Source of the DNA: Bifidobacterium avesanii
Lineage (GTDB): Bacteria > Actinomycetota > Actinomycetes > Actinomycetales > Bifidobacteriaceae
Direction of reading: 5' to 3'
Assembly: GCF_009299475.1 (NCBI RefSeq)
Contig: NZ_WBSN01000001.1
Span: forward strand, 62,001-126,000
Length of the DNA: 64,000 bases
Shown here in pieces: positions 8,182 through 17,505 of the stretch. A program made the position numbers and the translations under genes. Every line of letters starts with the position of its first letter. Position 1 is the stretch's first letter. The notes below the pieces were generated by a model. The model made no database searches. It had not been told where the DNA came from and was given only the letters and a program-made list of their open reading frames with translations.

Positions 8182-9607
8182 GGCCACCCTGCGCGTTCTG
8201 GCCGCGCACCGGCTGTATCTCATCATCTACCTGCTGCTCATCGGCATCCTCATGTTCTCCATGAGCTGGTCGATGCTGTCCGCGAGCGCCTCGTCCGCCT
8301 CCGTGTCCACGACGTACGAGCCGGAAAGGCCGACCGTGGCCGTGGTGGACCGGGACGCGAACCGCGGAGGCGTCGCAAGCGGACTGCGCGACTACCTGTC
8401 CCCGTCCAGCGACCTGACGGACCTGCCGGATGAGCCGGAGACGCTGCAGCAGGCCGTCGCCTCGAACTGGGCGGACCTCATCGTCATCATCCCGGACGGG
8501 TTCGCGCAGGGGCTGCTTGACGCGGCGGAGTCCGGCGACGAGGGCGCCGCGCCGAGCGTGGAGACCGTCACGAGCTACACGTCCGGGGCGGGGTCGATGG
8601 CCGGCATGGCCGTCAACGGGTTCCTCACGCTCACGCGCACGGCGTTGGTCGGCTCGCTCGTCGAGGTGGACGTTCCCGAGCAGGTCATCGACGGCATCCG
8701 CGCGGGTCTGGACGATCCGGACGCCGCGACGGACCGGGTTCCCGAGGAGCCGTCCGGAGACGCGCTGGCCGCGATGCCGAAGGACGCCGTGCGCGCCCCG
8801 AGCCTCGACGATCTCGCCAAGGCCGTCGGCAGGACCGTCGACGCCGCGCACGACGGGGACGTCAACCACGAGGTCGCCGTCGAGGACGTCTCCTCCGCGG
8901 CTTCGGCGGCCGGGGCCGCGTCCGCGGAGGTGGTCGCGGACGGCTTCGGCGGCACGATGAAGACCGCGCTGTACCCGCTGTTCCTCGCCATGAGCGTCTG
9001 CACGTCGATCATTCTGGGCGCGTTCACCGCGGGCGAGGTGCGCCGCCGCCTCACCGTCTCGCCCCGGCGCGCATCCGCCATGGGCCTGCAGCGCGTCGCC
9101 ACGCTGTGCGGATTCGCGCTGGCCGTCTGCGCCGGGTACTTCGCGGTGGCGGTCGCGCTCACGCTGGCCGCGGGACTCGACGCCGGGCGCCTGAACGCGG
9201 CCGGCATGGCGATGACGTTCTGTTCGACGTGCGTGTACGCGCTCATGACCGTGGCCTGCGGCTTCATGCTCAGCGAGTTCGGCGCCTCGGAGACCGCCGC
9301 CAACGGATTCGCCAACATCGTCGGCCTGGTCATCCTGTTCACCTCGGGCATCTCCGTCCCGCTGGACATCATGCCCGCCCCGATGCTCACGCTCGCCAAG
9401 GTGCTGCCCGGCTGGTGGTACTGCACGGCGATCGACAACGCCCTCGGCATCGGCTCCGCGGCGGCGACCGGCGCATCCGCCGTCGGATGGCTCGGCGCGC
9501 TCGGCTTGGTCGCCCTGTTCGCCGTCGCGTTCGTCAGCGTGGGTCTGGCCGCGGGACGGATGCGCAGGTCGAGGCCGGCCGCGGCCGTGGCGACCGTGGC
9601 GGGCTGA
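8168..9607 (+). CDS. ABC-2 type exporter permease, second subunit
   Basis: A 479-residue permease with the same plan as its neighbour: an N-terminal helix (residues 18-40), a large extracytoplasmic domain (to about 265), then six C-terminal helices. FTSGISVPLDIMPAP near the end is the ABC-2 type motif. The gene overlaps the previous one by 14 bases, which indicates coupled translation and a heterodimeric channel. Confidence 0.9.
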   Translation: MNTCKATLRVLAAHRLYLIIYLLLIGILMFSMSWSMLSASASSASVSTTYEPERPTVAVVDRDANRGGVASGLRDYLSPSSDLTDLPDEPETLQQAVASNWADLIVIIPDGFAQGLLDAAESGDEGAAPSVETVTSYTSGAGSMAGMAVNGFLTLTRTALVGSLVEVDVPEQVIDGIRAGLDDPDAATDRVPEEPSGDALAAMPKDAVRAPSLDDLAKAVGRTVDAAHDGDVNHEVAVEDVSSAASAAGAASAEVVADGFGGTMKTALYPLFLAMSVCTSIILGAFTAGEVRRRLTVSPRRASAMGLQRVATLCGFALAVCAGYFAVAVALTLAAGLDAGRLNAAGMAMTFCSTCVYALMTVACGFMLSEFGASETAANGFANIVGLVILFTSGISVPLDIMPAPMLTLAKVLPGWWYCTAIDNALGIGSAAATGASAVGWLGALGLVALFAVAFVSVGLAAGRMRRSRPAAAVATVAG

Positions 9608-9662
9608 CCGTCCTGATCGGCTGCATCGTCCATCGTCCGCAGCTTCACCGCACCGACGCCGA

Positions 9663-9750
9663 CATGACAAACTTGTGATTATGCGCCGCGTGGACGGGTC
9701 CGGCTGGGTTTTCGGGCTCGCAGGAAGCGCACAATCACAAGTTCGTCATG
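9663..9750. repeat. Intergenic palindrome, 24-bp arms with 40-base spacer
   Basis: Arms 9663-9686 and 9727-9750 match at 22 of 24 positions. The 40-base interior holds GGTTTTCGGGCTCGC, which resembles the spacers of other palindromes here. GTCATGTT (9745-9752) spans the outer edge of the right arm. It lies between the exporter operon and the lipoprotein gene. Confidence 0.85.
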
Positions 9751-9825
9751 TTGCGTTCGGGCACGGCGGGATGCGCACCGGAGTACACTGGTATGACCGA
9801 ATTCCTTCGGAAGGAGGGCCGCGCA

Positions 9826-10473
9826 ATGAAGCGCCGATATGGATTCACGCCAATCCGGGCCCTTGCGGCCATGACATGCCTCGCCTATCTGTTCGGGATC
9901 GCGGCCTGCTCGGGGGAACCCACCGCCGGGCCAAGCACTGACGGGCCGACCGCCGCCGAGCCGACGGCCACGGCACCGGCTCCCTCATCAAGCACGGCGA
10001 CGCCCGGGGCCACCGCCACGGACGCGCTCGACAAGCAAACCACGCCGGCGCCGGCACCGTCCACGTCGCAACCCTCGGGCGGACCATGCGCCGCATGGCA
10101 GGGCAGGTACCTCTCGCCGAGCATGGGCGCGAGCGGGCTGACCCTCAACGCCGACTGCTCAGTGCGGATCGAGGACGGCACCGTCTATGCCATGACCGAC
10201 CTGACCGCCGACAGGGCGCCGCTGGGCACCATTCCCGCCGGATCCGCCTCCACGCCGTATGCACCCGGCTCCTACGTGCTCGACCTCGAGCCCACCATCC
10301 ACGGCACCGTCAACGTCTACGCCCTGTTCCCCGCCGGCGTGTCCATGGGGTTCGCCGACGAGGACCCGGCCGATCTCCAGTACGACCGCCTCATCTCCAT
10401 GAGCGGCGGCCCGTACGTCAACGTGCCCTACGATCTGGTGCACGACGGCACGCGCTTCCACCAGCCGCAGTGA
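9826..10473 (+). CDS. Hypothetical secreted lipoprotein
   Basis: A 215-residue protein of unknown function. Residues 1-27 form a lipoprotein signal peptide (KRR start, hydrophobic core, lipobox IAAC), giving lipidated C28. A low-complexity Thr/Ala/Pro/Ser linker (about residues 30-80) is followed by a small globular domain with two Cys residues. An upstream in-frame ATG exists at 9748, but GGAAGGAGGG sits just before 9826 and the signal peptide starts there, so 9826 is chosen. A single gene with no evident operon partner. Confidence 0.8.
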   Translation: MKRRYGFTPIRALAAMTCLAYLFGIAACSGEPTAGPSTDGPTAAEPTATAPAPSSSTATPGATATDALDKQTTPAPAPSTSQPSGGPCAAWQGRYLSPSMGASGLTLNADCSVRIEDGTVYAMTDLTADRAPLGTIPAGSASTPYAPGSYVLDLEPTIHGTVNVYALFPAGVSMGFADEDPADLQYDRLISMSGGPYVNVPYDLVHDGTRFHQPQ

Positions 10474-10614
10474 TGACGGCGAACCACGGCGCCGGCCGAT
10501 GGCCTCGGTTGATGGCCGCAGTTCGACGCCCCGCCAACGACACGCGGGGGATTGGCATTCCCGACGCGCTGTGGTAGGTTATCTACTCGTTGTCCCGAGC
10601 AATCGGGCGACGAT

Positions 10615-10691
<77 letters not shown>

Positions 10692-10696
10692 TCAAA

Positions 10697-10728
10697 CCCC
10701 GGAATCTCAACGATTCCGGGGTTTTGTT
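10697..10728 (+). terminator. Rho-independent terminator of tRNA-Pro
   Basis: A perfect 10-bp stem (10697-10706 with 10712-10721), a 5-base loop, then a T-rich tract. Confidence 0.92.
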
Positions 10729-10860
10729 ATATCCGACAAACGGCTCGCCGGTAAACATGAATAAACATGGCGGCGGTCTTCGCTCCGCAGCGTAACGCGC
10801 GGCATGTAGGATTGCACCCAGTTCACGGCTCCGCGGGGAGCCTGTGGGAGGGGGATTCGC

Positions 10861-11745
10861 ATGTTCGCGTCGTCGTCGGTTTTTCACGCGCCAAGTTCGG
10901 AACGCGGGCGGGTGCTGGCTGCGGCCGGCATGGTGGCGGTCGGATCATTGGGCATTCAGACATCATCGTCTTTGTCGGCGTCTCTGTTCGGCGCGTTGGG
11001 ACCGATTCCGGTCAGCTCGATGCGCATGCTCGTCGCCGCGGTCGTCATGCTCGCGCTCATCCGGCCCAAGCTGGACGGCCGACCGAAGGGCGAATGGCTG
11101 GGTATCGTGGTCTACGGGCTTGCGATGGCGGCGATGAACATCTGCCTGTACTCGGCCATCGACCGCATCCCGATGGGAGTGGCCGTCACCTTGGAGTTCC
11201 TCGGCCCGTGCGTGGTGGCGCTGGCCGGTTCGCATCACTGGCGTGAGGGACTGTGCGCGCTGGTCGCGCTGGCGGGCGTGGGATTGATCTCGTTCACGCC
11301 GGGCGGCTATTTCACCCCGGCGGGATATCTGTTCGCGTTGGGCTCGGCCTGCTGCTTCGGCCTGTACACGCTGTTTGCGGACCGAGTCGGCAAGGCGGGC
11401 GCCGGATTGGACGGGCTCGCCCTGTCGGTCACGGTCGCGGCGATTGCCACATTGCCCATATCCGCCAGTCACGCCACGCATGCGACGCCCGCGCAATGGG
11501 GCGTCATTGCCGCGTCGGCCGTGCTGGGCGTGGCGATTCCCTACACGATGGACACGCTGTCCGGACGCATCACGTCGGCGCGCGTGGTCGGCACGCTGTT
11601 CTCCATCGATCCGGCCATGAGCGTGGTCATCGCGGCGCTGATCCTGCGCCAGACCATCACCGTGATGGCCATACTCGGCGTCATCGTCGTCTCCCTCGCC
11701 GGCGCCCTGCTCGTGTGGGCGTCCGGAGGCGACGACGGTCATTAA
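10861..11745 (+). CDS. EamA/DMT family transporter, RhtA-like
   Basis: A 294-residue protein with ten predicted membrane helices in two EamA repeats, a member of the drug/metabolite transporter superfamily. Similarity in layout to RhtA-type amino acid exporters (TLEFLGPCVVALAG in the first repeat, GRITSARVVGTLFSIDPA in the second) suggests export of amino acids such as threonine or homoserine. The substrate is inferred. The ribosome site GGGAGGGG precedes the ATG. It is flanked by tRNA-Pro and an amino acid permease and is probably transcribed alone. Confidence 0.88.
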   Translation: MFASSSVFHAPSSERGRVLAAAGMVAVGSLGIQTSSSLSASLFGALGPIPVSSMRMLVAAVVMLALIRPKLDGRPKGEWLGIVVYGLAMAAMNICLYSAIDRIPMGVAVTLEFLGPCVVALAGSHHWREGLCALVALAGVGLISFTPGGYFTPAGYLFALGSACCFGLYTLFADRVGKAGAGLDGLALSVTVAAIATLPISASHATHATPAQWGVIAASAVLGVAIPYTMDTLSGRITSARVVGTLFSIDPAMSVVIAALILRQTITVMAILGVIVVSLAGALLVWASGGDDGH

Positions 11746-11825
11746 ACGGACACCGAACATCACGGGCGAAACGCCACGCTCGACCCGCTCCGACCGTCAT
11801 TTCGCCCACATGCCAGACCGGATGC

Positions 11826-11855
11826 TTGCCCCGCACGGCTGGCGTGGCGTAATAT
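11826..11855 (+). promoter_or_regulatory. Candidate promoter of the amino acid permease gene with long leader
   Basis: TTGCCC (11826) and TAATAT (11850) are 18 bases apart. Transcription from here would give a leader of about 140 bases before 12004. The leader holds several GC-rich hairpins (for example CCCCGG/CCGGGG near 11905). No known riboswitch class was recognised. Confidence 0.5.
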
Positions 11856-12003
11856 TCGCGGTCTATGGTCTAACGGAAGCCATACCGGAGAACCCGCGGC
11901 CCCGGAAATCCCGGGGACCGGAAAGCCCGGACCGGGAGCGCGACGGCATGCAACGGCCGGCGCAAGCCGCAACGGAGAGACGCAAGGAAAGGGGCAGCGC
12001 AGC

Positions 12004-13527
12004 ATGTCCATGCACATATTCCGCACCAAATCGGTCGAGCAGACCATCGCCGAGACGGGGGAGGAGGGCCGCTCGCTCAAGCGCAACCTCACTTGGTGGG
12101 ACCTGTCCATCATGGGCGTGGCGGTGGCCGTGGGCGCGGGCATCTTCTCCGTGGGCGCGCAGGCCGCCGCCTACCACGCGGGCCCGGCCGTGATCATCAG
12201 CTTCCTCATCGCCGGCGTGGTGTGCGGCGCCGCCGTGATGTGCTACGCCGAGTTCGCCTCGATGATCCCGGTGGCCGGCTCCGCGTACACGTTCACGTAC
12301 ACCACGGTGGGCGAGATCATGGCATGGGTCATCGGCTGGGACCTCATCCTCGAGATGCTCATGGCCGGCTCGGTGATCTCCAAGTACTGGGGCGTGTACC
12401 TCAACGACTTCATGCGCCTCATGGGCTGGAACGCCAACACCAACCTCACGTTCGGCGCGTTCCACATCGACGTGGCGCCCATCATCATCGTGGCGTTCTT
12501 CACCACGCTGCTCGTGTTCGGCACCAAGATCGGCGCGCGCGTGGACGGCGCCATGACGGTGCTCAAGATCGCCATCGTGTTCTTCGTGGTGATCGTCGGC
12601 TTCTTCTACGTGAAGGCCTCCAACTACACGCCGTTCATCCCGCCGAGCGAGCCCGCGTCCGCCGTGTCGGGCGCCACCTCCGCGGTCACCAACGAGATGA
12701 CCCAGCCGCTGTGGCAGTTCATGACCGGCATGACCCCGACCGTGTACGGCGTGCCCGGCATCCTGTCCGGCGCGGCGCTCGTGTTCTTCGCGTTCATCGG
12801 CTTCGACGTGGTGGCCACCGCCTCCGAGGAGACCGTCAACCCGAAGCGCAACGTGCCGCTCGGCATCGGCGTGGGCATGGCCCTCATCATCGTCATGTAC
12901 ATGCTCGTGGCCATCGTGACCACCGGCATGGTCTCGTACAAGGACCTCGCCGCGCAGGACAGCCCGTCGCTGGCCACCGCGTTCGAGCTCGTGGGCGCCA
13001 ACTGGGCCGCGAAGATCATCAGCTTCGGCATCGTGCTGGGGCTTGCGACCGTGGTGATGGTGCTGCTGCTGGGACTCACGCGCGTGGTGTTCGCCATGAG
13101 CCGCGACGGCCTGCTGCCGAGGGGTCTGTCGAAGACCGGCCGCCACGGCACCCCGGCGACCCTGCAGATCGCGGTCGGCGTGGTGGTGGCCCTCGTGGCC
13201 GCCTGCTTCGACATCGGCGTGCTCTCGGACATGGTGAACATCGGCACGCTATCCGCGTTCACGCTCGTGGCGATCTCCGTGCCGATCATGCGCGCCAAGC
13301 GCCCGGAGCTGCCGCGCGCGTTCAAGATGCCCGGCAACCCGTGGGTACCGATCCTCATCGCCGCCGCCAACCTGTGGCTCATGCTCAACCTGAGCGTGCT
13401 CACGTGGATCCGCTTCGTAGTGTGGCTCGTCATCGGCTTCGCGGTGTACTTCGGCTACGGCTACCGTCACGCGCGCCTGGGCACCGGCGAGCTCGACACG
13501 CCGCAGACCGGCGCGATCGCATCATGA
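12004..13527 (+). CDS. Amino acid permease, APC superfamily
   Basis: A 507-residue, 12-helix transporter of the APC superfamily, cationic amino acid transporter-like. The family loop SIMGVAVAVGAGIFSVG in the first helix and the later FIGFDVVATASEETVNP segment, typical of CAT/YhdG proteins, are clear. It probably imports an amino acid by proton symport; cationic is the best guess. Two ATG codons lie six bases apart (12004 and 12010), and the first fits the AAAGGGG ribosome site. A bidirectional-looking hairpin terminator follows. Confidence 0.9.
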   Translation: MSMHIFRTKSVEQTIAETGEEGRSLKRNLTWWDLSIMGVAVAVGAGIFSVGAQAAAYHAGPAVIISFLIAGVVCGAAVMCYAEFASMIPVAGSAYTFTYTTVGEIMAWVIGWDLILEMLMAGSVISKYWGVYLNDFMRLMGWNANTNLTFGAFHIDVAPIIIVAFFTTLLVFGTKIGARVDGAMTVLKIAIVFFVVIVGFFYVKASNYTPFIPPSEPASAVSGATSAVTNEMTQPLWQFMTGMTPTVYGVPGILSGAALVFFAFIGFDVVATASEETVNPKRNVPLGIGVGMALIIVMYMLVAIVTTGMVSYKDLAAQDSPSLATAFELVGANWAAKIISFGIVLGLATVVMVLLLGLTRVVFAMSRDGLLPRGLSKTGRHGTPATLQIAVGVVVALVAACFDIGVLSDMVNIGTLSAFTLVAISVPIMRAKRPELPRAFKMPGNPWVPILIAAANLWLMLNLSVLTWIRFVVWLVIGFAVYFGYGYRHARLGTGELDTPQTGAIAS

Positions 13528-13592
13528 TCGCGCCATGATCGCACAATAGCGCACACCCGAGGCGTTCGATTCGGTGCGATCGTGTGAATCTC

Positions 13593-13634
13593 ATGCCTCC
13601 GAACGGACTTTCCGGCCGATTCGGAGGCATTTTT
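13593..13634 (+). terminator. Rho-independent terminator after the permease gene
   Basis: A perfect 11-bp stem (13593-13603 with 13620-13630) followed by TTTTT. Confidence 0.9.
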
Positions 13635-13730
13635 CATCCTGCGTTCACGTTTTCTTCGAGGAGCGGCAAGGGGGTCCACCCCCACGCGGGTACACTGGGG
13701 ACCATTGCAGAACAACAAGAAAGGGGCTGT

Positions 13731-15167
13731 ATGACCGCCAACGATCCGTTCGAGTCGTCCGCGCGCAAGATGCGCGAGCACGGCATGAGCGAAGTGTCCA
13801 TCGCGCAATTCGAGCATCTCTACCGCGTCTGGCAGAACGAGGAGGCGTCGAGCTGGATCCGCGAGGCGGACGTCGAGCCGCTCACCGACGTGCCGAGCTT
13901 CCACGACGTCTACAAGACCATCGACCACGACAAGGCCGTGGACGCATTCGCCAAGACCGCGTTCCTCAAGCTCAACGGCGGCCTCGGCACCTCCATGGGC
14001 CTGCACTGCGCCAAGTCGCTGCTGCCCGTGCGCCGCCACAAGGCCAAGCCGATGCGCTTCCTCGACATCATCCTCGGACAGGTGATCACCGCGCGCACGC
14101 GCCTCGGCGTGGAGCTGCCCCTGACCCTCATGAACTCCTTCCGCACCTCGGAGGACTCCATGAAGCTGGTCAAGCACAACCGCAAGTTCCACCAGGAGGG
14201 CATCCCGGTGGAGATCATCCAGCACACCGAGCCGAAGATCGACGCCGCCACCGGCGAGCCGGTCTCCTTCCCGGCCGACCCGGAGCTCGAGTGGTGCCCG
14301 CCGGGGCACGGCGACCTGTACTCCACCATCTGGGAGTCCGGCCTGCTCGACCGCCTCGAGGAGCGCGGCTACAAGTACCTGTTCATCTCCAACTCCGACA
14401 ACCTCGGCGCGCGCCCGTCGCGCACCCTGGCCCAGTACTTCGAGAACACCGGCGCCCCGTTCATGGCCGAGGTGGCCGTGCGCACCGAGGCCGACCGCAA
14501 GGGCGGGCACATCGTGCGCGACCGCAAGACCGGCAACCTCATGCTGCGCGAGATGAGCCAGGTGCACGACGACGACAAGGCCGACGCGCAGAACATCGCC
14601 AAGCACCCGTACTTCAACACCAACTCGATCTGGATCCGCGTGGACGCCCTCAAGGCCAAGCTCGCCGAATGCAACGGCGTGCTGCCGCTGCCGGTGATCC
14701 GCAACAAGAAGACCGTGGACCCGACCGACCCCACGACCACCAAGGTCATCCAGCTGGAGACCGCCATGGGCGCGGCGATCGGCCTGTTCGAGGGCGCGAC
14801 CTGCGTGCAGGTGGACCGCATGCGCTTCCTGCCGGTGAAGACCACGAACGACCTGTTCCTCATGCGCTCCGACCGCTTCCACCTGACGGACTCCTACGAG
14901 ATGGAGGACGGCAACTACATCTTCCCGAACGTGGACCTCGACCCCCGCTACTACAAGAACATCAACGACTTCAACGAGCGCTTCCCGTACAACGTGCCGT
15001 CGCTGGCCGCCGCCAAGTCGGTGACCATCCGCGGCGACTGGACGTTCGGCCAGAATGTGAAACTGTTCTCCAGCGCGGTCCTCGAGGACACCGGTGAGCC
15101 GTCCTACGTGCCGAACGGCGAATTCGTTGGCCCTCAGGGCGTCGAGCCGGACGACTGGGTGGTCTGA
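13731..15167 (+). CDS. ugpA: UTP--glucose-1-phosphate uridylyltransferase, eukaryote-type
   Basis: A 478-residue UDP-glucose pyrophosphorylase of the UDPGP family used by eukaryotes, not the GalU family. It makes UDP-glucose from UTP and glucose 1-phosphate for the Leloir pathway and for polysaccharide synthesis. The nucleotide-binding motif LNGGLGTSMG (about residue 80) and the metal/uridine site FISNSDNLGA (about 220) are visible. Bifidobacteria use this type (UgpA), including in galactose and lacto-N-biose use. The ATG at 13731 follows GAAAGGGG. Upstream in-frame ATGs lie within the preceding terminator region and are not used. Confidence 0.93.
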   Translation: MTANDPFESSARKMREHGMSEVSIAQFEHLYRVWQNEEASSWIREADVEPLTDVPSFHDVYKTIDHDKAVDAFAKTAFLKLNGGLGTSMGLHCAKSLLPVRRHKAKPMRFLDIILGQVITARTRLGVELPLTLMNSFRTSEDSMKLVKHNRKFHQEGIPVEIIQHTEPKIDAATGEPVSFPADPELEWCPPGHGDLYSTIWESGLLDRLEERGYKYLFISNSDNLGARPSRTLAQYFENTGAPFMAEVAVRTEADRKGGHIVRDRKTGNLMLREMSQVHDDDKADAQNIAKHPYFNTNSIWIRVDALKAKLAECNGVLPLPVIRNKKTVDPTDPTTTKVIQLETAMGAAIGLFEGATCVQVDRMRFLPVKTTNDLFLMRSDRFHLTDSYEMEDGNYIFPNVDLDPRYYKNINDFNERFPYNVPSLAAAKSVTIRGDWTFGQNVKLFSSAVLEDTGEPSYVPNGEFVGPQGVEPDDWVV

Positions 15168-15298
15168 CGCGTTCAGCCGTACAAGAAACCCTCGGTATTT
15201 TGAGGAAAAGGACGTAATTCGCGCGAAATGCCCTTACAATAGGGTGAAGTGTGCGGCAACGCACAGTTGAACGACATGCTAACGAGACGTGAGGACTA

Positions 15299-17179
15299 AT
15301 GGCAGAGGGTACGAATGGCAGGCGGCGTTTCTCCGACAAGTGGGGAAAGCACGAATTGGACGTGCTCGCCGTATTGTCATCGGCCTTCCCGCAGTGGCTC
15401 ACGTCCCGTCAGATCGCACAGCGCGTGAAGGCGTACGCCGATTCGTACGGCGAGCTCGCCGATCAGGCCGCCAAGGCCGCGTTCGCCAAGCAGTTCCAGC
15501 GCGACCGCGCCAAGCTGGCCGCCATGGGCATCGCCATCGAATCGCGCCAGCCCGAATACTCCTCGAAATCCGAGGGTCAGGACTTCGCGTCCTACCGCCT
15601 GCAGCTCGGCGACGAGCCGCGCGTCCGCCTGCACTTCGAGCAGGAGGACCTGCCGGTGCTCGCCGCCGCCAACTATCTGGCGCGCTCCATCTCCATGTCG
15701 CAGGCCTCGGAGGAGGAGCACCAGCAGACGTCCCGCACGGCCCCGCGCGTGCCGCAGACCCCCATTCCGGGCCTTGGCCTCGACTCCATCGCGCCGGGGC
15801 TGGGCACGCAGACCATTCCGGCCCAGCTCATGAAGGTCGTCGACTCCCGACGCTTCGCCGCCACCGTGGACGTGGACGGCGAGCACATCAACGTCGCCTA
15901 CCGCGACACGGACGATCTGGCCATGTACGTGCTCGAGCACCCGGGCGCGTCCATCATCAGCCCCAAGGAGGCCGTCGAAGCCTTCCACCGCCGCCTCAAC
16001 GCGGCCGTGGCGTTCCGGGAGCTCACGGACGCGGCCAAGGGCGAGTCGGCCGCCACGGTCGTCTCCCAGCCGCTGGTCAGGCAGGAGCCGGCCGAGCAGG
16101 AGCATGCGAAGCCCCACAAGAAGTCCGGGTCGTTCCAGACCGGCTCCGAGGTGGACCGCCGCCTGCGCCTCATGCTGTTCCTGTCCGCGCATCTGGGGGA
16201 GGAGTACTCGCTGGCGGAGCTGGCCGAGCGCTTCATCGGCCGCGCGCGCACCGAGGACGAGCTCAAGAAGTCCGTCGCGGTGATCCACAAGGACATCAAC
16301 ACGCTCACGACCGTCTCCGACGACGGCGAGATGGCCGGCAGCCAGTTCTTCGACATCGACTGGTCCCTGCTGGACGCGGAGGGCATCGTCTCCGCCACGA
16401 ACTCGCTCGGTCTGGAGCGCCTCGCGGGCATCTCCCCGCAGTACCTGAGCCTGCTGACCGCGTCGGTGAGCTACCTCGCGCATTCGCCGCTGCTGCCCGA
16501 GCAGTCGCGCGCCCAGGCCCAGTCGCTCTACCAGCGTCTGCGCCCGCACGTCAAGGCCGGCGAGACCCCGTGGCTGAGCCTGACGGGCTACGAACTCGAG
16601 CCGAACAGCTTCACGGTCGTGCGCCGCGCCATCAACGACGGCGACCTGATCGACATGGAATACACGGACGGCGCCGGACGCACGCGTCGCAAGCTCGTCG
16701 CCCCGGCGAAGATCTTCGTGGACGAGGGCCTCTACTACGTGGCCGTGTGGACCGCGGTGGACGCCAAGAAGCGCATCGCGACCGATCAGGCGTCCGCGGG
16801 CGCGGAGAGCAAGCACTGGCAGGTGCTGCGCCTGTCGCGCGTGGAGCACGCGGACATCGTCAAGCCCGAGCACCCGGTCGACGTGCCGGACGTGCCGGTG
16901 GGCAAGCTGCGCAAGTGGAGCCTCGACAACGGCACCGACGCGGCGTTCATCACCGACCAGCCGGACCTGCCGTTCATCAAGAACCTGCCCGGCGCCAGCG
17001 TGGAGCCGTACGGCACCGGCGAAAAGGTGAGCGTGACCGTCTCGTCCGACTCGTGGTTCGTGGCGTTCTGCATCGCGCACGCCCGCCACATCGTCGCCGT
17101 GGCGCCCGCCACGCTGCGCTCCATGATCGTCGCCCGCGCCGAACGCGAACTGAGCCTCGGCGCGAAGGACGAGGCCTAG
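15299..17179 (+). CDS. Fused PafBC-like WYL-domain transcriptional regulator
   Basis: A 626-residue protein made of two PafB/PafC-type halves: two winged-helix regions (about residues 15-115 and 270-350), each followed by a WYL-type ligand-sensing region (the second near 435-490). In other actinobacteria PafBC is the main LexA-independent activator of the DNA-damage response. The fused form is known in the family. TACAAT at 15234-15239 is a candidate -10 box. The small membrane protein gene starts 11 bases downstream and the HelY helicase follows, so the three are probably one operon. Confidence 0.82.
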   Translation: MAEGTNGRRRFSDKWGKHELDVLAVLSSAFPQWLTSRQIAQRVKAYADSYGELADQAAKAAFAKQFQRDRAKLAAMGIAIESRQPEYSSKSEGQDFASYRLQLGDEPRVRLHFEQEDLPVLAAANYLARSISMSQASEEEHQQTSRTAPRVPQTPIPGLGLDSIAPGLGTQTIPAQLMKVVDSRRFAATVDVDGEHINVAYRDTDDLAMYVLEHPGASIISPKEAVEAFHRRLNAAVAFRELTDAAKGESAATVVSQPLVRQEPAEQEHAKPHKKSGSFQTGSEVDRRLRLMLFLSAHLGEEYSLAELAERFIGRARTEDELKKSVAVIHKDINTLTTVSDDGEMAGSQFFDIDWSLLDAEGIVSATNSLGLERLAGISPQYLSLLTASVSYLAHSPLLPEQSRAQAQSLYQRLRPHVKAGETPWLSLTGYELEPNSFTVVRRAINDGDLIDMEYTDGAGRTRRKLVAPAKIFVDEGLYYVAVWTAVDAKKRIATDQASAGAESKHWQVLRLSRVEHADIVKPEHPVDVPDVPVGKLRKWSLDNGTDAAFITDQPDLPFIKNLPGASVEPYGTGEKVSVTVSSDSWFVAFCIAHARHIVAVAPATLRSMIVARAERELSLGAKDEA

Positions 17180-17190
17180 GGAGGCCCGCC

Positions 17191-17499
17191 ATGCCGTGGT
17201 GGATCTGGCTGCTGCTCGTCCTGTTCATGCTCGTCATGCTCATCGCCGGCGTCGTGTACGCGGGTCTGCGGGCCGTCGCCGCGCTGCATGCCGTCGCGGG
17301 CGTGGGGGAGAAGGTCTCCGCCCCGCTCGCCGCCATGGGGGAGCAGCGGCCACAGCCGCGTCAGGAGCAGGCGCCGCCGTTCGTCGAGCCGCTGAACAAG
17401 CCGTATGACCGTTACGTGGCCGCGCATGCCGAGGTGCTGCGCCGCCGCGCCAAGAAGGAGGACCGCCGCGCCGACGTCTGGAGGCGCTGGGCGGAGTAA
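17191..17499 (+). CDS. Small membrane protein of unknown function
   Basis: A 102-residue protein with one strong N-terminal transmembrane helix (residues 3-25, with a WWIW start), a Pro/Gln-rich linker, and a basic C-terminal tail rich in Arg and Lys. It is read in a different frame from the long upstream gene. The ribosome site AGGGAGG lies just before the ATG. It sits between the PafBC-like gene and helY with gaps of 11 and 6 bases, so it is almost certainly co-expressed with them. Confidence 0.8.
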   Translation: MPWWIWLLLVLFMLVMLIAGVVYAGLRAVAALHAVAGVGEKVSAPLAAMGEQRPQPRQEQAPPFVEPLNKPYDRYVAAHAEVLRRRAKKEDRRADVWRRWAE

Positions 17500-17505
17500 G
17501 GGACC

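Noticed and set aside
5746-8226. 826-residue frame on the minus strand over the exporter
   Set aside because: Antisense shadow of the ABC genes with Gly/Arg/Asp/Val bias and no family motif.
11862-12003. Guanidine or lysine riboswitch in the permease leader
   Set aside because: The conserved core bases of these classes were not found.
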